Shown here: one piece after another, positions 17,784 to 26,085 of the stretch
Layout: each line of letters opens with the position of its first letter
How positions within the stretch are numbered: the first letter of the stretch is position 1
NCBI GenBank assembly: GCA_018650285.1
Contig: JABIGF010000017.1
Location: forward strand, 1-64,000
DNA length: 64,000 nt
Reading direction: 5' to 3'
Origin: Methanobacteriota archaeon
Lineage (GTDB): Archaea; Thermoplasmatota; Poseidoniia; Poseidoniales; Thalassarchaeaceae
Translations under genes and position numbers: made by a program
Notes under the pieces: generated by a model
Database searches by the model: none
The model's input: the letters and a program-made list of their open reading frames with translations, nothing else
What the model was told of the DNA's origin: nothing

Positions 17784-18482
17784 CTAATTTAAGGCAAATT
17801 GGTCCTCATCAACCTCAATTATTTCCCCACGCTCAAGTAACCACTCTAGCGCCTCAATCACTTCATCAGGATTAATTCCTTGCGTTTCTAAAGTGTCTCC
17901 AAGGATTTCAAGAGAGAGTGGTTGATTTACAGAAGCAGACACTTCTTCCATTTGGAGTAAGATGTGTTGTGCAACGATAGCCAATAGCGGGTCGTCACAT
18001 TCATTTCCAGGGAGATAGTCCAGTAGCATTGCTACTGGATGTTCTTCTTCAGATTCTTCTTCAGATTCTTCTTCAATAATATCTTCCTCAATGCTGCTTT
18101 CAGATGAAAAGATATCAAATAAATTTCTTTGATGCGGGTCGGTCCAATTTATTTCATCAATAGGAGCGCCTGCTTTTCGCATTCTTTCAGATAATGTTTT
18201 GACTCGCCCTAATCGTTGTTCAAGACGCATTCTTTCTTTTGATAAGTTTGCTTCAACAAGCTTCAACTCTTCACTCGCTCGTTTGACCAACCAATCCTCA
18301 ATACGCCATGTAGGATCTAACCTCAACATCATTTCCCATAGGTCACGAACTTCCACTGGAAGCGATGCTGCATCTATCTTAGCACTTTCATCACTATCGT
18401 ATGGGCCGCGGGATGTCACTACCGTGTTGCCTGTCGTGACGGTTGATGAAGTAATCCCTCGTAAACAGGGGTAAGAGGCCAA
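17784..18482 (-). CDS. Unknown acidic helical protein
   Basis: Up to 232 residues; I do not recognise the family. The central part is helical with coiled-coil character (residues 75-110), then comes a Glu/Ser-rich low-complexity stretch (IEEDIIEEESEEESEEE) and a C-terminal 65-residue helical segment (LSLEILGDTLETQGINPDEVIEALEWLLERG) reminiscent of a winged-helix fold. The first 28 residues look weak; an in-frame GTG (VTSRGPYDSDES) is a credible later start. The gene is divergent from the dehydrogenase at 18522. Confidence 0.55.
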   Translation of the reverse strand: MASYPCLRGITSSTVTTGNTVVTSRGPYDSDESAKIDAASLPVEVRDLWEMMLRLDPTWRIEDWLVKRASEELKLVEANLSKERMRLEQRLGRVKTLSERMRKAGAPIDEINWTDPHQRNLFDIFSSESSIEEDIIEEESEEESEEEHPVAMLLDYLPGNECDDPLLAIVAQHILLQMEEVSASVNQPLSLEILGDTLETQGINPDEVIEALEWLLERGEIIEVDEDQFALN

Positions 18483-18521
18483 ATGGTGGTGTTCATGTAG
18501 GTTGAGCCTTTGGCCGACACA

Positions 18522-19697
18522 ATGCCCACCTACCGGATAACCATCTTGCCCGGCGATGGCACTGGGCCCGAAGTCATGAAAGAGGCCGAAAAACTTCTTG
18601 ATTGCATTGAAAATAATTCAAATTTGCAATTTGATAGAACCCACATCCCTTGTGGCGGCCAGTATTGGTTAGAAACTGGTGAAGAGTGGCCGGCAGGGTC
18701 ATTTGAACACTGTCGTGATAATTCGGATGCAATTCTGTTGGGAGCGATTGGTTGGCCTGGGGCAAACCTGCCAAATGGTGATTTGGCTGGCGGGCAAGTA
18801 ATTCTTGGATTAAGAAGCGGCCTCAATCTTTATGCAAATGTTAGGCCAATCAAACTATATGATGGCGTTAAACATAAAATTCATGATGAATTTACTCAAG
18901 TATGGGACCCCAAAAATGTAGACCTTTTGGTGCTTCGTGAAAATACAGAAGGCCTTTATCACAGTCTTTTGCGAAGATCAGCATTGCGTGCACAAGGAAT
19001 CGAGCCCAAAGAAGCGGAAGACATGGTGTTTGATGGAATTGAAGGAGAAGTTGCATGGGACAACCGCCCAATTTCTAAGAATGGCTCTGAGAAATTAATC
19101 CGTCTTGGTTTTGAATATGCGATTCGAAGGAATGGTTCTCCAATTGACGGTTCTTCTAGTGTTACTTGTGTTGACAAAAGCAACGTGACTAGGGGGTGCC
19201 AACTTTTCCGTCGTGTATTCCATGAAATCGGAGAAGAATTCCCTGATATTGGTAAGGAGGAAGCATATATTGATGCATTTACAATGTGGTTAGTCCGTAA
19301 CCCTGAATGGTTTGATGTAGTGGTGACTAGCAATATGTTTGGAGATATTGTTACTGATTTAGGAAGTGTATTACAAGGCGGGATGGGAATGGCAGCAAGT
19401 GCCAATATTGGAGATAATCACGGCTTGTTTGAACCAGTTCACGGTTCATCCCCAAAGCATGCTGGGAAAGGAAAAGTCAATCCTATTGCCACTTTAAATT
19501 CTGTACAGATGATGATTGAGTGGTTAGGCATTCGTAATGATGATGATGAGGCCACCCAAGTTTCTAAATTGATTGAACAAGCAATTTCTGAGCATCTTAA
19601 AGAAGGTTCCATAATGACTTATGATTTAGGTGGAAGTGCGTCTACTTCAGAAGTAGGAACAAACGTTGTGAAACACTTGTCTGCGTTGTTTGAATAA
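18522..19697 (+). CDS. Isopropylmalate/isocitrate dehydrogenase family enzyme
   Basis: A 391-residue beta-decarboxylating dehydrogenase. Seen are ITILPGDGTGPEVM at the N-terminus, LRSGLNLYANVRPIKLY, RENTEGLY, VDKSNVTRG, the metal-binding signature TSNMFGDIVTDLGSVLQGG, and FEPVHGSSPKHAGKGKVNP. The N-terminal part and NANVRP-type motif fit the LeuB / tartrate dehydrogenase side of the family better than Icd, but substrate assignment is uncertain and no leucine genes are adjacent. I chose ATG 18522; a TTG at 18510 would add four residues. Confidence 0.85.
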   Translation: MPTYRITILPGDGTGPEVMKEAEKLLDCIENNSNLQFDRTHIPCGGQYWLETGEEWPAGSFEHCRDNSDAILLGAIGWPGANLPNGDLAGGQVILGLRSGLNLYANVRPIKLYDGVKHKIHDEFTQVWDPKNVDLLVLRENTEGLYHSLLRRSALRAQGIEPKEAEDMVFDGIEGEVAWDNRPISKNGSEKLIRLGFEYAIRRNGSPIDGSSSVTCVDKSNVTRGCQLFRRVFHEIGEEFPDIGKEEAYIDAFTMWLVRNPEWFDVVVTSNMFGDIVTDLGSVLQGGMGMAASANIGDNHGLFEPVHGSSPKHAGKGKVNPIATLNSVQMMIEWLGIRNDDDEATQVSKLIEQAISEHLKEGSIMTYDLGGSASTSEVGTNVVKHLSALFE

Positions 19698-19703
19698 TAC
19701 TCC

Positions 19704-20324
19704 TTATTCTGATTCATTTTGTTGTTGACGCAGCATTTCTTCAAATTGTACCCACATTTCCCTTTCAACGTCTTGGCGGATTTGAACTTCGATTTCTTGT
19801 TTAATTAATTCATATAATTCTCCAACCAATTCACGTCGCAATTCCTCTTCCATTTCTTTTCGAATGGCATCATGACGTGCTTCAATGTAGCGATGAACTT
19901 GTAATTCTAATTTGAGACAAATTTCCAACAACCAATCTTCATTTGGTTCTGGTAATTGTAGTGATTTTGCTTGCTGTTTTAGGCTCTGAATAGCTTGCGT
20001 TCTTACTGGGTCACCTTCAAGATAATCAGCAGCGCCAGTTGCAAATGAAATTAATGCATCAACAAAATCCCCCTCTTCAACTTTAGTTCCACAACCAGGG
20101 CAGCAAGTGATTTCATCAGTCTGAACAGGGATTTCTTCATGATTTAGTTTTGAATTGTTGGTTTCTGATTTTTGATAATCATTTTCTCCAATACTTACTG
20201 GTTTAGAGCGTTTTTTCCCGTCTCTAGAACGTCTCTTTTTCTTGGCATTTTCTTCTAAATCAAAAGTAGTCTGGGATGAAAAAAAATCACCCGCATCCGC
20301 CGACGCCTTTGTTCTATCAACCAT
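19704..20324 (-). CDS. Unknown protein with a CPxC knuckle and coiled coil
   Basis: 206 residues. A basic, low-complexity N-terminal third is followed by a single zinc-knuckle-like half site (ITCCPGCGTKVEEGDF, near residue 75) and a helical, charge-rich C-terminal 100 residues likely to form a coiled coil. The second cysteine pair of a zinc ribbon is not seen, so metal binding would need dimerisation. It converges on the dehydrogenase gene with a six-base gap. Function unknown. Confidence 0.55.
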   Translation of the reverse strand: MVDRTKASADAGDFFSSQTTFDLEENAKKKRRSRDGKKRSKPVSIGENDYQKSETNNSKLNHEEIPVQTDEITCCPGCGTKVEEGDFVDALISFATGAADYLEGDPVRTQAIQSLKQQAKSLQLPEPNEDWLLEICLKLELQVHRYIEARHDAIRKEMEEELRRELVGELYELIKQEIEVQIRQDVEREMWVQFEEMLRQQQNESE

Positions 20325-20388
20325 TATTAGTCAATAGTTATGATTAGTGCTCACGGAAAAACCTTTTTCCGAACGGTTCTGCAAGCAT

Positions 20389-21174
20389 TCAGTTTTCTAA
20401 CTTTGAAAGCATTACCGCCAATGAATTATCTAAATTCTTTTCATTATTCCATTTAACAGGGCTCAAATCATCAATATTTATCAAATCCAAGAGTAGAAGG
20501 GGTGCCATTCTTCTTAATTCATCAACTATTGTGATTGTAGCCATACGGGCGGTGCGTGAAAGAGGATTCAAATCTACGACAATGACCTTTTTCCCCATTG
20601 CTATCAGTGCTTCACATCTATCTCCATCTTCTAGTGGTACAAAAATCACATCCGCCCCAAGAATTCCATCTGTGCAACAGTTTGCCCTCGGACCTTCAAG
20701 GTTAGGAATTTTGCCACTTGGTTTTGCCCCTAGAATGACGACAGATTCAACCGCTTTTTGCCAATCTCCAGCCCAGTTTGAGGGCGCCTCACAATGAGAA
20801 ACCTCTCCCTTTACTTTCTCTAGTCGTGAATTTAAAGCGTCCATTCTTTCGTCTGTCCGATAGTATATGTTCACCTCAATGGGGCATTGAAGTATTGCAG
20901 CGCATCGGATTAATTCGTCTGCTGCTAATGCAACGGTATTCCCATTTACTGAAATCACACAAGATTCTGCATTTTGCATCATAATTGCGGCTTGAGAAAT
21001 TGCTTGTCGTGCACTATTACACGTTTTTTCACCTAGTAAGTAATCGTAAGCTTCTCCACGCCCATGGGCAATTAAAGCAGAATCAGCAAGTAATCCATCT
21101 GATGCCGCATCAGTCAGCAACTTTCGGCCCATTAGAGAATTGTAGCGAGGATGGCTAAGGGGAACATCTCCCAT
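20389..21174 (-). CDS. 4-phosphopantoate--beta-alanine ligase (archaeal PPS)
   Basis: 261 residues. This is the archaeal phosphopantothenate synthetase, which makes 4'-phosphopantothenate from phosphopantoate, beta-alanine and ATP in archaeal coenzyme A synthesis, in place of the bacterial PanC/PanK route. The family pattern is clear: SHPRYNSLMGRKLL, LIAHGRGEAYDYLLGE, VISVNGNTVAL, IEVNIYYRTDER, VFVPLEDGDRCEALIAMGK and DLNPLSRTARMA. Length is as expected. It lies ten bases after nadC on the same strand, suggesting a cofactor-synthesis operon with Pcc1. Confidence 0.9.
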   Translation of the reverse strand: MGDVPLSHPRYNSLMGRKLLTDAASDGLLADSALIAHGRGEAYDYLLGEKTCNSARQAISQAAIMMQNAESCVISVNGNTVALAADELIRCAAILQCPIEVNIYYRTDERMDALNSRLEKVKGEVSHCEAPSNWAGDWQKAVESVVILGAKPSGKIPNLEGPRANCCTDGILGADVIFVPLEDGDRCEALIAMGKKVIVVDLNPLSRTARMATITIVDELRRMAPLLLLDLINIDDLSPVKWNNEKNLDNSLAVMLSKLEN

Positions 21175-21184
21175 GTAGCATCAC

Positions 21185-22171
21185 CTATGCTCCATCAAAC
21201 AGCATTGACACATCAAGAGGTGCCGCGCCGCGATGTAGCCCACTAGAGGAAATCACATCAACTCCCAATTTACTCCAAGTGGGCAGGTCATCAAATTTGA
21301 TTCCACCACTTGCTTCAATAATCACAAGGTCGCGGAACAACCTTGAATCTAAATCATGAATTACTTCCATTGCTATTTCTGGCTCCATGTTGTCTAGCAT
21401 GACAGTTAATCGCTCTTTTTTGTTTTCTCTTCTCATCCGCTCAGTCCACTCTTCAGCAGCAGCAATTGTTTCGTCAATAGTTTGAACCTCTAAGACAATG
21501 AAAGCGCCAAGAGTATCAAGATCTAATTCGTTGATAATTCTTCTAATGCCAAGAACTTTCTTTTCATCTTTACTTATCATTGCTGCAAGGTCGTTTTCTT
21601 TTATCATGCAAGCATCCTTTCTAGTAAGTCGGTGAGTTAGTCCGCCGCCTAAGTGAACTGCCCATTTATCCAATAATCCCCAGTGAACTTTTCTTGTTGA
21701 AGCGATACGAACCGGTGTTGCTTTTTCACACCAGCGAGCGGTATTTGTTGCTATCCCAGATAGCCTACCAATCAAATTGAGAATTATTCGCTCGGCAGCG
21801 AGAACTTGCTCTCTTCCCCCTTCAATTTCAAGAATAACTTTGCCTGGCTGTACAATAGTACCATCGCCTACTGGCCAGTGCCAAGTGGCTCCAGGCATCC
21901 ATTCTCTAAGCAAGTGGTCTGCGGCATAAAGTCCTGCGACAACACCTTCTTCTTTTGCCCAAACCTTTGCCTTTACAATTTCACTGTCTCGGGCTAGTGG
22001 ATTGCTAATTCCTTCATCATGCATTAAGGTAGTAACCCACCTTCGAATACTTGCATTCAATTTCTCTGTTGCCCTATGCTCAACCCACAATTCTAGACTG
22101 CGGTCGTGAGGCAGTGTATTGTGCTTGGATGCACTTTCCATCGCTTTACCGAAATCGCCACCATGTTTCAA
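21185..22171 (-). CDS. nadC: Nicotinate-nucleotide pyrophosphorylase (quinolinate phosphoribosyltransferase)
   Basis: 328 residues. It converts quinolinate and PRPP to nicotinate mononucleotide in de novo NAD synthesis. The motifs LNLIGRLSGIATNTARW, ASTRKVHWGLLDKWAVHLGGG and HRLTRKDACMIKEND carry the arginines, histidines and lysines of the active site, and LEVQTIDE, MLDNMEP and IEASGGI mark the later barrel strands. The N-terminus is about 30 residues longer than usual; the ATG at 22138 is an alternative start. Followed by the PPS gene after ten bases. Confidence 0.93.
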   Translation of the reverse strand: MKHGGDFGKAMESASKHNTLPHDRSLELWVEHRATEKLNASIRRWVTTLMHDEGISNPLARDSEIVKAKVWAKEEGVVAGLYAADHLLREWMPGATWHWPVGDGTIVQPGKVILEIEGGREQVLAAERIILNLIGRLSGIATNTARWCEKATPVRIASTRKVHWGLLDKWAVHLGGGLTHRLTRKDACMIKENDLAAMISKDEKKVLGIRRIINELDLDTLGAFIVLEVQTIDETIAAAEEWTERMRRENKKERLTVMLDNMEPEIAMEVIHDLDSRLFRDLVIIEASGGIKFDDLPTWSKLGVDVISSSGLHRGAAPLDVSMLFDGA

Positions 22172-22213
22172 TGGTGCGATATGTGAATAATGGCAAAAAA
22201 CATGATAAAAACT

Positions 22214-22450
22214 TTAATTTAACTCATTAATTGAAGATTCAGCAGCAGAAAGACAAGCCAAAATGTCGTCGACAGTAGCCCGTAGGGTCCGCAGCGAATC
22301 ATCTGTTACTGTAATGGTCAAAATAGCGACATCACCTATGGTGATGATTTCAAAATCGAAAGCCGTTGAATCATCTGGGGAAATAGATTGCACGAGAGTT
22401 TGAGCATCTTCCTCAGACCCTTCCCAAGTGATAACCATCTGCTTTGTCAT
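22214..22450 (-). CDS. KEOPS complex subunit Pcc1-like
   Basis: 78 residues, matching the small Pcc1/CTAG family in size and in the C-terminal helix pattern DSLRTLRATVDDILACLSAA. Pcc1 dimerises the KEOPS complex, which makes the t6A modification of tRNAs in archaea. The N-terminal strands are weakly conserved, as is usual. It lies 42 bases upstream of nadC on the same strand. The other KEOPS subunits are not in this window. Confidence 0.65.
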   Translation of the reverse strand: MTKQMVITWEGSEEDAQTLVQSISPDDSTAFDFEIITIGDVAILTITVTDDSLRTLRATVDDILACLSAAESSINELN

Positions 22451-22526
22451 TAAGTAAGTCGAGTAGGTTCACCCTTTTCTTCTTTGGTTGTAAAGGTGCA
22501 TAAGTGACAGCCTTCTCCGCTTCATT

Positions 22527-23399
22527 ATGGCTGATGAACTACCTTCTGAAGAGAGGGAGCCAATCTTGACGGGTCTTCCAGAAGTAGAAGACCCAATTTT
22601 TTCATCATCCGGTGCGCGAATAATTTTGCCATCAGAACAAAAACGCCACCCCATGGTCTTCTGGTTATGTGGTCTGTTATTCATCACAGCAATTCTTGGT
22701 ATTGTAAATGGGCTTGATTATGTCAATGGCGATACAGGCTTAATCAATCATCGCAGATTTATCAACATGGATGCTGAAGCGGCAGCTCCTGGCAGTGCTG
22801 TATTAATTGGTACAGTCAATTTTGAAGACGGCTCTTCTGCAGCCAATATCATTGTTCAAGTTACAGTCAAAAGAGATGACGGGACAATCTTTGATAAATC
22901 AAATACGACAGACGAAAATGGTATGTTTCGTATTGAAGATTTAGATCCTGGTGTTCAAGTTCTTCTAATGGCCAATGGTTCGCGCGGAACGGCCCAATTA
23001 GCACAGCATTTGATTTTACTGAGCCCCCCTCCTAAGATGACTTTAGAGCCAATCGGATTCACAACCCTTAGCTTAACATTTCCGAGTGATGAGACTTTTG
23101 AAAAAGAGAGTGACGACGGTTCTTTCCTGAATTATGTGCCATATGAGGCTGAAAACGAATTGGAATTGTATGACACATCCGCTGCCGGATTGTATGTCAT
23201 GATTGGTGTTGGGTTTTCTGGTATTGCTGTAATTGGGATGGGTGCAACATTTCTTGGATATCGCGAAAATAGCCGTGGCATGTTGAGGATGGCTGCATTC
23301 CTAGTATTTTTGTCGCAAGGACCCTATGCTAGTGCCTGCTGCTTAGGGATGGTTGCTTTCGGTCTAACGTTTGCTTTACCAAAAATCAATTTTGATTGA
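22527..23399 (+). CDS. Membrane protein with a carboxypeptidase-regulatory-like beta domain
   Basis: 290 residues. A cytoplasmic N-terminus, one helix (VFWLCGLLFITAILGIVNGL, about 52-71), then an external domain with the shape of a carboxypeptidase regulatory/Cna-B fold (SAVLIGTVNFEDGSSAANIIV ... GMFRIEDLDPG), and three or so C-terminal helices. This layout is common for archaeal surface-exposed proteins of unknown role. Divergent from the Pcc1 gene; no operon partner. Confidence 0.6.
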   Translation: MADELPSEEREPILTGLPEVEDPIFSSSGARIILPSEQKRHPMVFWLCGLLFITAILGIVNGLDYVNGDTGLINHRRFINMDAEAAAPGSAVLIGTVNFEDGSSAANIIVQVTVKRDDGTIFDKSNTTDENGMFRIEDLDPGVQVLLMANGSRGTAQLAQHLILLSPPPKMTLEPIGFTTLSLTFPSDETFEKESDDGSFLNYVPYEAENELELYDTSAAGLYVMIGVGFSGIAVIGMGATFLGYRENSRGMLRMAAFLVFLSQGPYASACCLGMVAFGLTFALPKINFD

Positions 23400-23412
23400 T
23401 GTGTAATTACAG

Positions 23413-24150
23413 TTAGACGCCACAAGTTGCTTGCATTTTTTTCACCCACGGCCCTGCGGTTGAGTGGGATTGTACTATGTCCCAGCCACGAAGATTTTGC
23501 ATTGAACGTAAGATCCCATAGTTTGCAAAATCAGCACCATTGGGTGATGTCCCACCAAAGAATTCTCCGTTGAAGCCCTCTGACATGACTGTCAACTGAT
23601 GTGTGAGATTTTCTTCTGGCGGCAATTCAAACATTTTACCACGGCTTTTTCCAACCATGCGCATTATGATTCCACCAAGCCATACGGCTTTCCATTTTTG
23701 CATGCGGCTAAAACTTTCCACTTCCGATACATAGGCGAGCGCCTTTCGAGACGAACGATATGAATTGTAAATAACTGGCAAAATAGATTTCCCAAGAATA
23801 TCGCCACTAAATGCCATCCACTCATCTTGTTGAGTATTGTCTCCGGAGTTAGGGAATATTTCTCCCCCTTCAAAGTGTGAGTTAATGTAATGCAAAATAT
23901 CGTTTGAATCATTCACTTGTGTTCCATCACCATCAACAAAAACCGGTACAGCATTCCACTCTGACCATTTTAGTTCAGTCTTCTTCATAGGGTCAACTTC
24001 TACTTGGCGGTATTCTACCCCTTTCCAAGTTAGGAGAGCTCTGACTTTCCAGCAGAACGGACATGATTCAAAGGCGTATAATGTGGGTATTCCATCAATT
24101 ACTTGTTCGTGAACTTTCTTCTCTTGCACACCACTTGTCGCTTCACTCAT
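23413..24150 (-). CDS. Glutaredoxin/GST-like protein (mPGES2-type)
   Basis: 245 residues. The N-terminal 85 residues form a thioredoxin-fold GST-N/glutaredoxin domain with the redox motif ESCPFCWKVR (CPFC), NAVPVFV and a cis-proline region, then NDSNDILHYIN. The C-terminal part is helical and GST-C-like, closest in look to microsomal prostaglandin E synthase-2 type proteins. It probably uses a small thiol cofactor for reduction; the substrate is unknown. It converges on the gene at 22527. Confidence 0.75.
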   Translation of the reverse strand: MSEATSGVQEKKVHEQVIDGIPTLYAFESCPFCWKVRALLTWKGVEYRQVEVDPMKKTELKWSEWNAVPVFVDGDGTQVNDSNDILHYINSHFEGGEIFPNSGDNTQQDEWMAFSGDILGKSILPVIYNSYRSSRKALAYVSEVESFSRMQKWKAVWLGGIIMRMVGKSRGKMFELPPEENLTHQLTVMSEGFNGEFFGGTSPNGADFANYGILRSMQNLRGWDIVQSHSTAGPWVKKMQATCGV

Positions 24151-24170
24151 GGTTTAATCGCAGGACAAAC

Positions 24171-24202
24171 GATTTACAACACTTCGCCTTCATAGATTAA
24201 AC
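24171..24202 (-). promoter_or_regulatory. Candidate promoter for the glutaredoxin-like gene
   Basis: On the minus strand two TATA-like boxes precede the start at 24150: TTGTAAATC (about 24171-24180), about 25 bases upstream and therefore compatible with a leaderless transcript, and TTTAATCTA (24193-24201), giving a short leader. Which one is used cannot be told from the sequence. Confidence 0.3.
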
Positions 24203-24231
24203 AAGATATGTGGTGAATGAATCTTTCTTAC

Positions 24232-24242
24232 GATTATTAATA
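24232..24242 (+). promoter_or_regulatory. Candidate TATA box for truD
   Basis: GATTATTAAT lies about 29 bases before the truD ATG (24266), the spacing expected if transcription begins at or just before the start codon, as in many leaderless archaeal mRNAs. Confidence 0.4.
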
Positions 24243-24265
24243 GGGGGGTGGGTTAGGGTTGAATA

Positions 24266-25477
24266 ATGGTCAAGTTGAGGCAGATTCCCGAAGATTTTCG
24301 GGTCACTGAATTAGGTGGCCCCGAGCCGATAGTCGGCTCGGCGTTTGCCGATTGCGAACATCGACTATACCGTTTGGAAAAACGGGGCCATGATACAATT
24401 TCTTTGCTTGCTAGATTATCTCGTCATTTTCATTTAGCCCGCCGTTCATTTGGAATATCTGGTTTCAAAGATAGGCACGCAGTAACATCTCAGTTAGTTT
24501 CACTTCCATTTGGAAAAGGTGAAGGGTTGCCAACAGAAATCGGGCAGTCTGTTGGCGATTTAAGCGACGGGTTAACCGAAGAGGGGTGGCGTCTGACTTT
24601 GGAGGGTGGCAGCGATAAAAAATTACGTAGTGGCAGCCATTCTGCGAATCATTTTGAAATCACAGTTAGAGATATTCATCGTGAACAGTTGAGTGGTCTA
24701 GCATCTCGTCTTGAGCAAGCAAGGATTCATGGCTGGCCCAATTGGTTTGATACTCAACGCTTCGGTTCTGCAGTTGGCAATAGGCTTCCTGGTACACACA
24801 TTATCGCTGGCGAATATGAAGCGGCAATGCGTTTACATTTGACAGAGCGCAATAAATCAGACCGCTCGGATAAGCGGCGTGACAAGAAAAAGATGGCAGA
24901 GACATGGCCTGATATTGTTAAGCCAACACTCGAACATAAGCCATTTTTCAAACTTCAAAAGGCGTATACTAGGGCTATTGAAGGGGGAGAAAACAACCAA
25001 GAAATTTGGCGCCGAGTATACATGGCATTACCTTATGATATTCGTGGTATGTGGCTTTCAGCGTGGCAATCAAATGAGTGGAATAATATTTTAGCAGACC
25101 ATATTGAATCGAATTTCCCAAACCATTTGATATATCCAGTGAAGATTGGTATTGGTGGGCCACTTCTATTTCCTCAAGCACCATCAGGAAAACACGGGGT
25201 GCCAAAAAGCCACCTCGTCTCAGACATTGAAGAAACGTTAGAAAAATTGCCAGAAACAGTAGAGATGCCACATTCCGACCTTGACCTTACAGCGATTGAC
25301 CAATATCTTTCCAACCACCCTCGGCCATTATTGATTCATTCAGAGGTGGGTTCCACAGAGGAAGTACGTGATGAAATGAATAGCAGGTCAAAAGGCAAAA
25401 GATGGGCAATTACTTTTGATTTTGAATTACCACCCGGTGCTTATGCTACAGTGTTAATCAAACGATTATTTCACTAA
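24266..25477 (+). CDS. truD: tRNA pseudouridine(13) synthase TruD
   Basis: 403 residues. TruD isomerises uridine 13 of tRNA to pseudouridine. The catalytic motif GFKDRHA (residues 66-72, nucleophile Asp69) and NWFDTQRFGS (near 155) are diagnostic, as is the early PEDFRVTE. An insertion rich in Lys/Arg (about 195-220) extends the TRUD domain. Converges directly on the membrane protein at 25478 with no gap. Confidence 0.93.
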   Translation: MVKLRQIPEDFRVTELGGPEPIVGSAFADCEHRLYRLEKRGHDTISLLARLSRHFHLARRSFGISGFKDRHAVTSQLVSLPFGKGEGLPTEIGQSVGDLSDGLTEEGWRLTLEGGSDKKLRSGSHSANHFEITVRDIHREQLSGLASRLEQARIHGWPNWFDTQRFGSAVGNRLPGTHIIAGEYEAAMRLHLTERNKSDRSDKRRDKKKMAETWPDIVKPTLEHKPFFKLQKAYTRAIEGGENNQEIWRRVYMALPYDIRGMWLSAWQSNEWNNILADHIESNFPNHLIYPVKIGIGGPLLFPQAPSGKHGVPKSHLVSDIEETLEKLPETVEMPHSDLDLTAIDQYLSNHPRPLLIHSEVGSTEEVRDEMNSRSKGKRWAITFDFELPPGAYATVLIKRLFH

Positions 25478-26053
25478 TCATTTCATTCCATGATTGGCCA
25501 TAAATAACGGGATTGCTGCTAAAATCCCACAAAAACCTGCCCCACAGATTCCACCCAATACAGCACCCCCGGTACTTATCATTCTCATTGTTCCAGAATC
25601 CACTCCTTCTACATCTGGATAAGGTATTGCTGCTGCTAAAATGATACCAAAAATCATAGTAATACCCAGAATTATCCATGTGTAGTGAATTCCTCTGCGC
25701 TCAAAGTTTTGAGTTAGCCATCCAGAGTATAGGTAGGCCACACCTGAAATCAATCCAAGAAACCCTTGTACATAGTAGACCCAATTAGGTGTCATAAATT
25801 CTGCAGAAGCGGGATCCATATCCCCCATGATATTACTAAACCAAGGGCCAGCAAATGCGCTAAAAAGCCCACTAATTATTTGAAAACCACCATATATCAT
25901 AATGAGAATACCAATTACTTTTGCTGCTTCCGAAGGTGGGCCAGCATAAACTACTGGCTGACCATAAGGCGTTTGAGCAATCCCACCTTGTGCAACTTGA
26001 CCGCCAATCATCAGTTGTGGCGGAATCCCTTGTTGGGGTGGAATACTTTGCAT
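25478..26053 (-). CDS. Small tetra-spanning membrane protein, unknown
   Basis: 191 residues from ATG 26053. A Gln/Pro/Gly-rich N-terminal tail precedes four hydrophobic segments (about 48-70, 95-115, 127-147 and 160-185). No motif points to a function. The frame extends up to 26101, but that would overlap the hydrolase gene at 26086 and adds poor sequence, so the internal ATG is preferred. It probably shares a transcript with that hydrolase. Confidence 0.55.
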   Translation of the reverse strand: MQSIPPQQGIPPQLMIGGQVAQGGIAQTPYGQPVVYAGPPSEAAKVIGILIMIYGGFQIISGLFSAFAGPWFSNIMGDMDPASAEFMTPNWVYYVQGFLGLISGVAYLYSGWLTQNFERRGIHYTWIILGITMIFGIILAAAIPYPDVEGVDSGTMRMISTGGAVLGGICGAGFCGILAAIPLFMANHGMK

Positions 26054-26085
26054 ATACCGGCGTAGAAGGGCTCTTGGTTTCAACT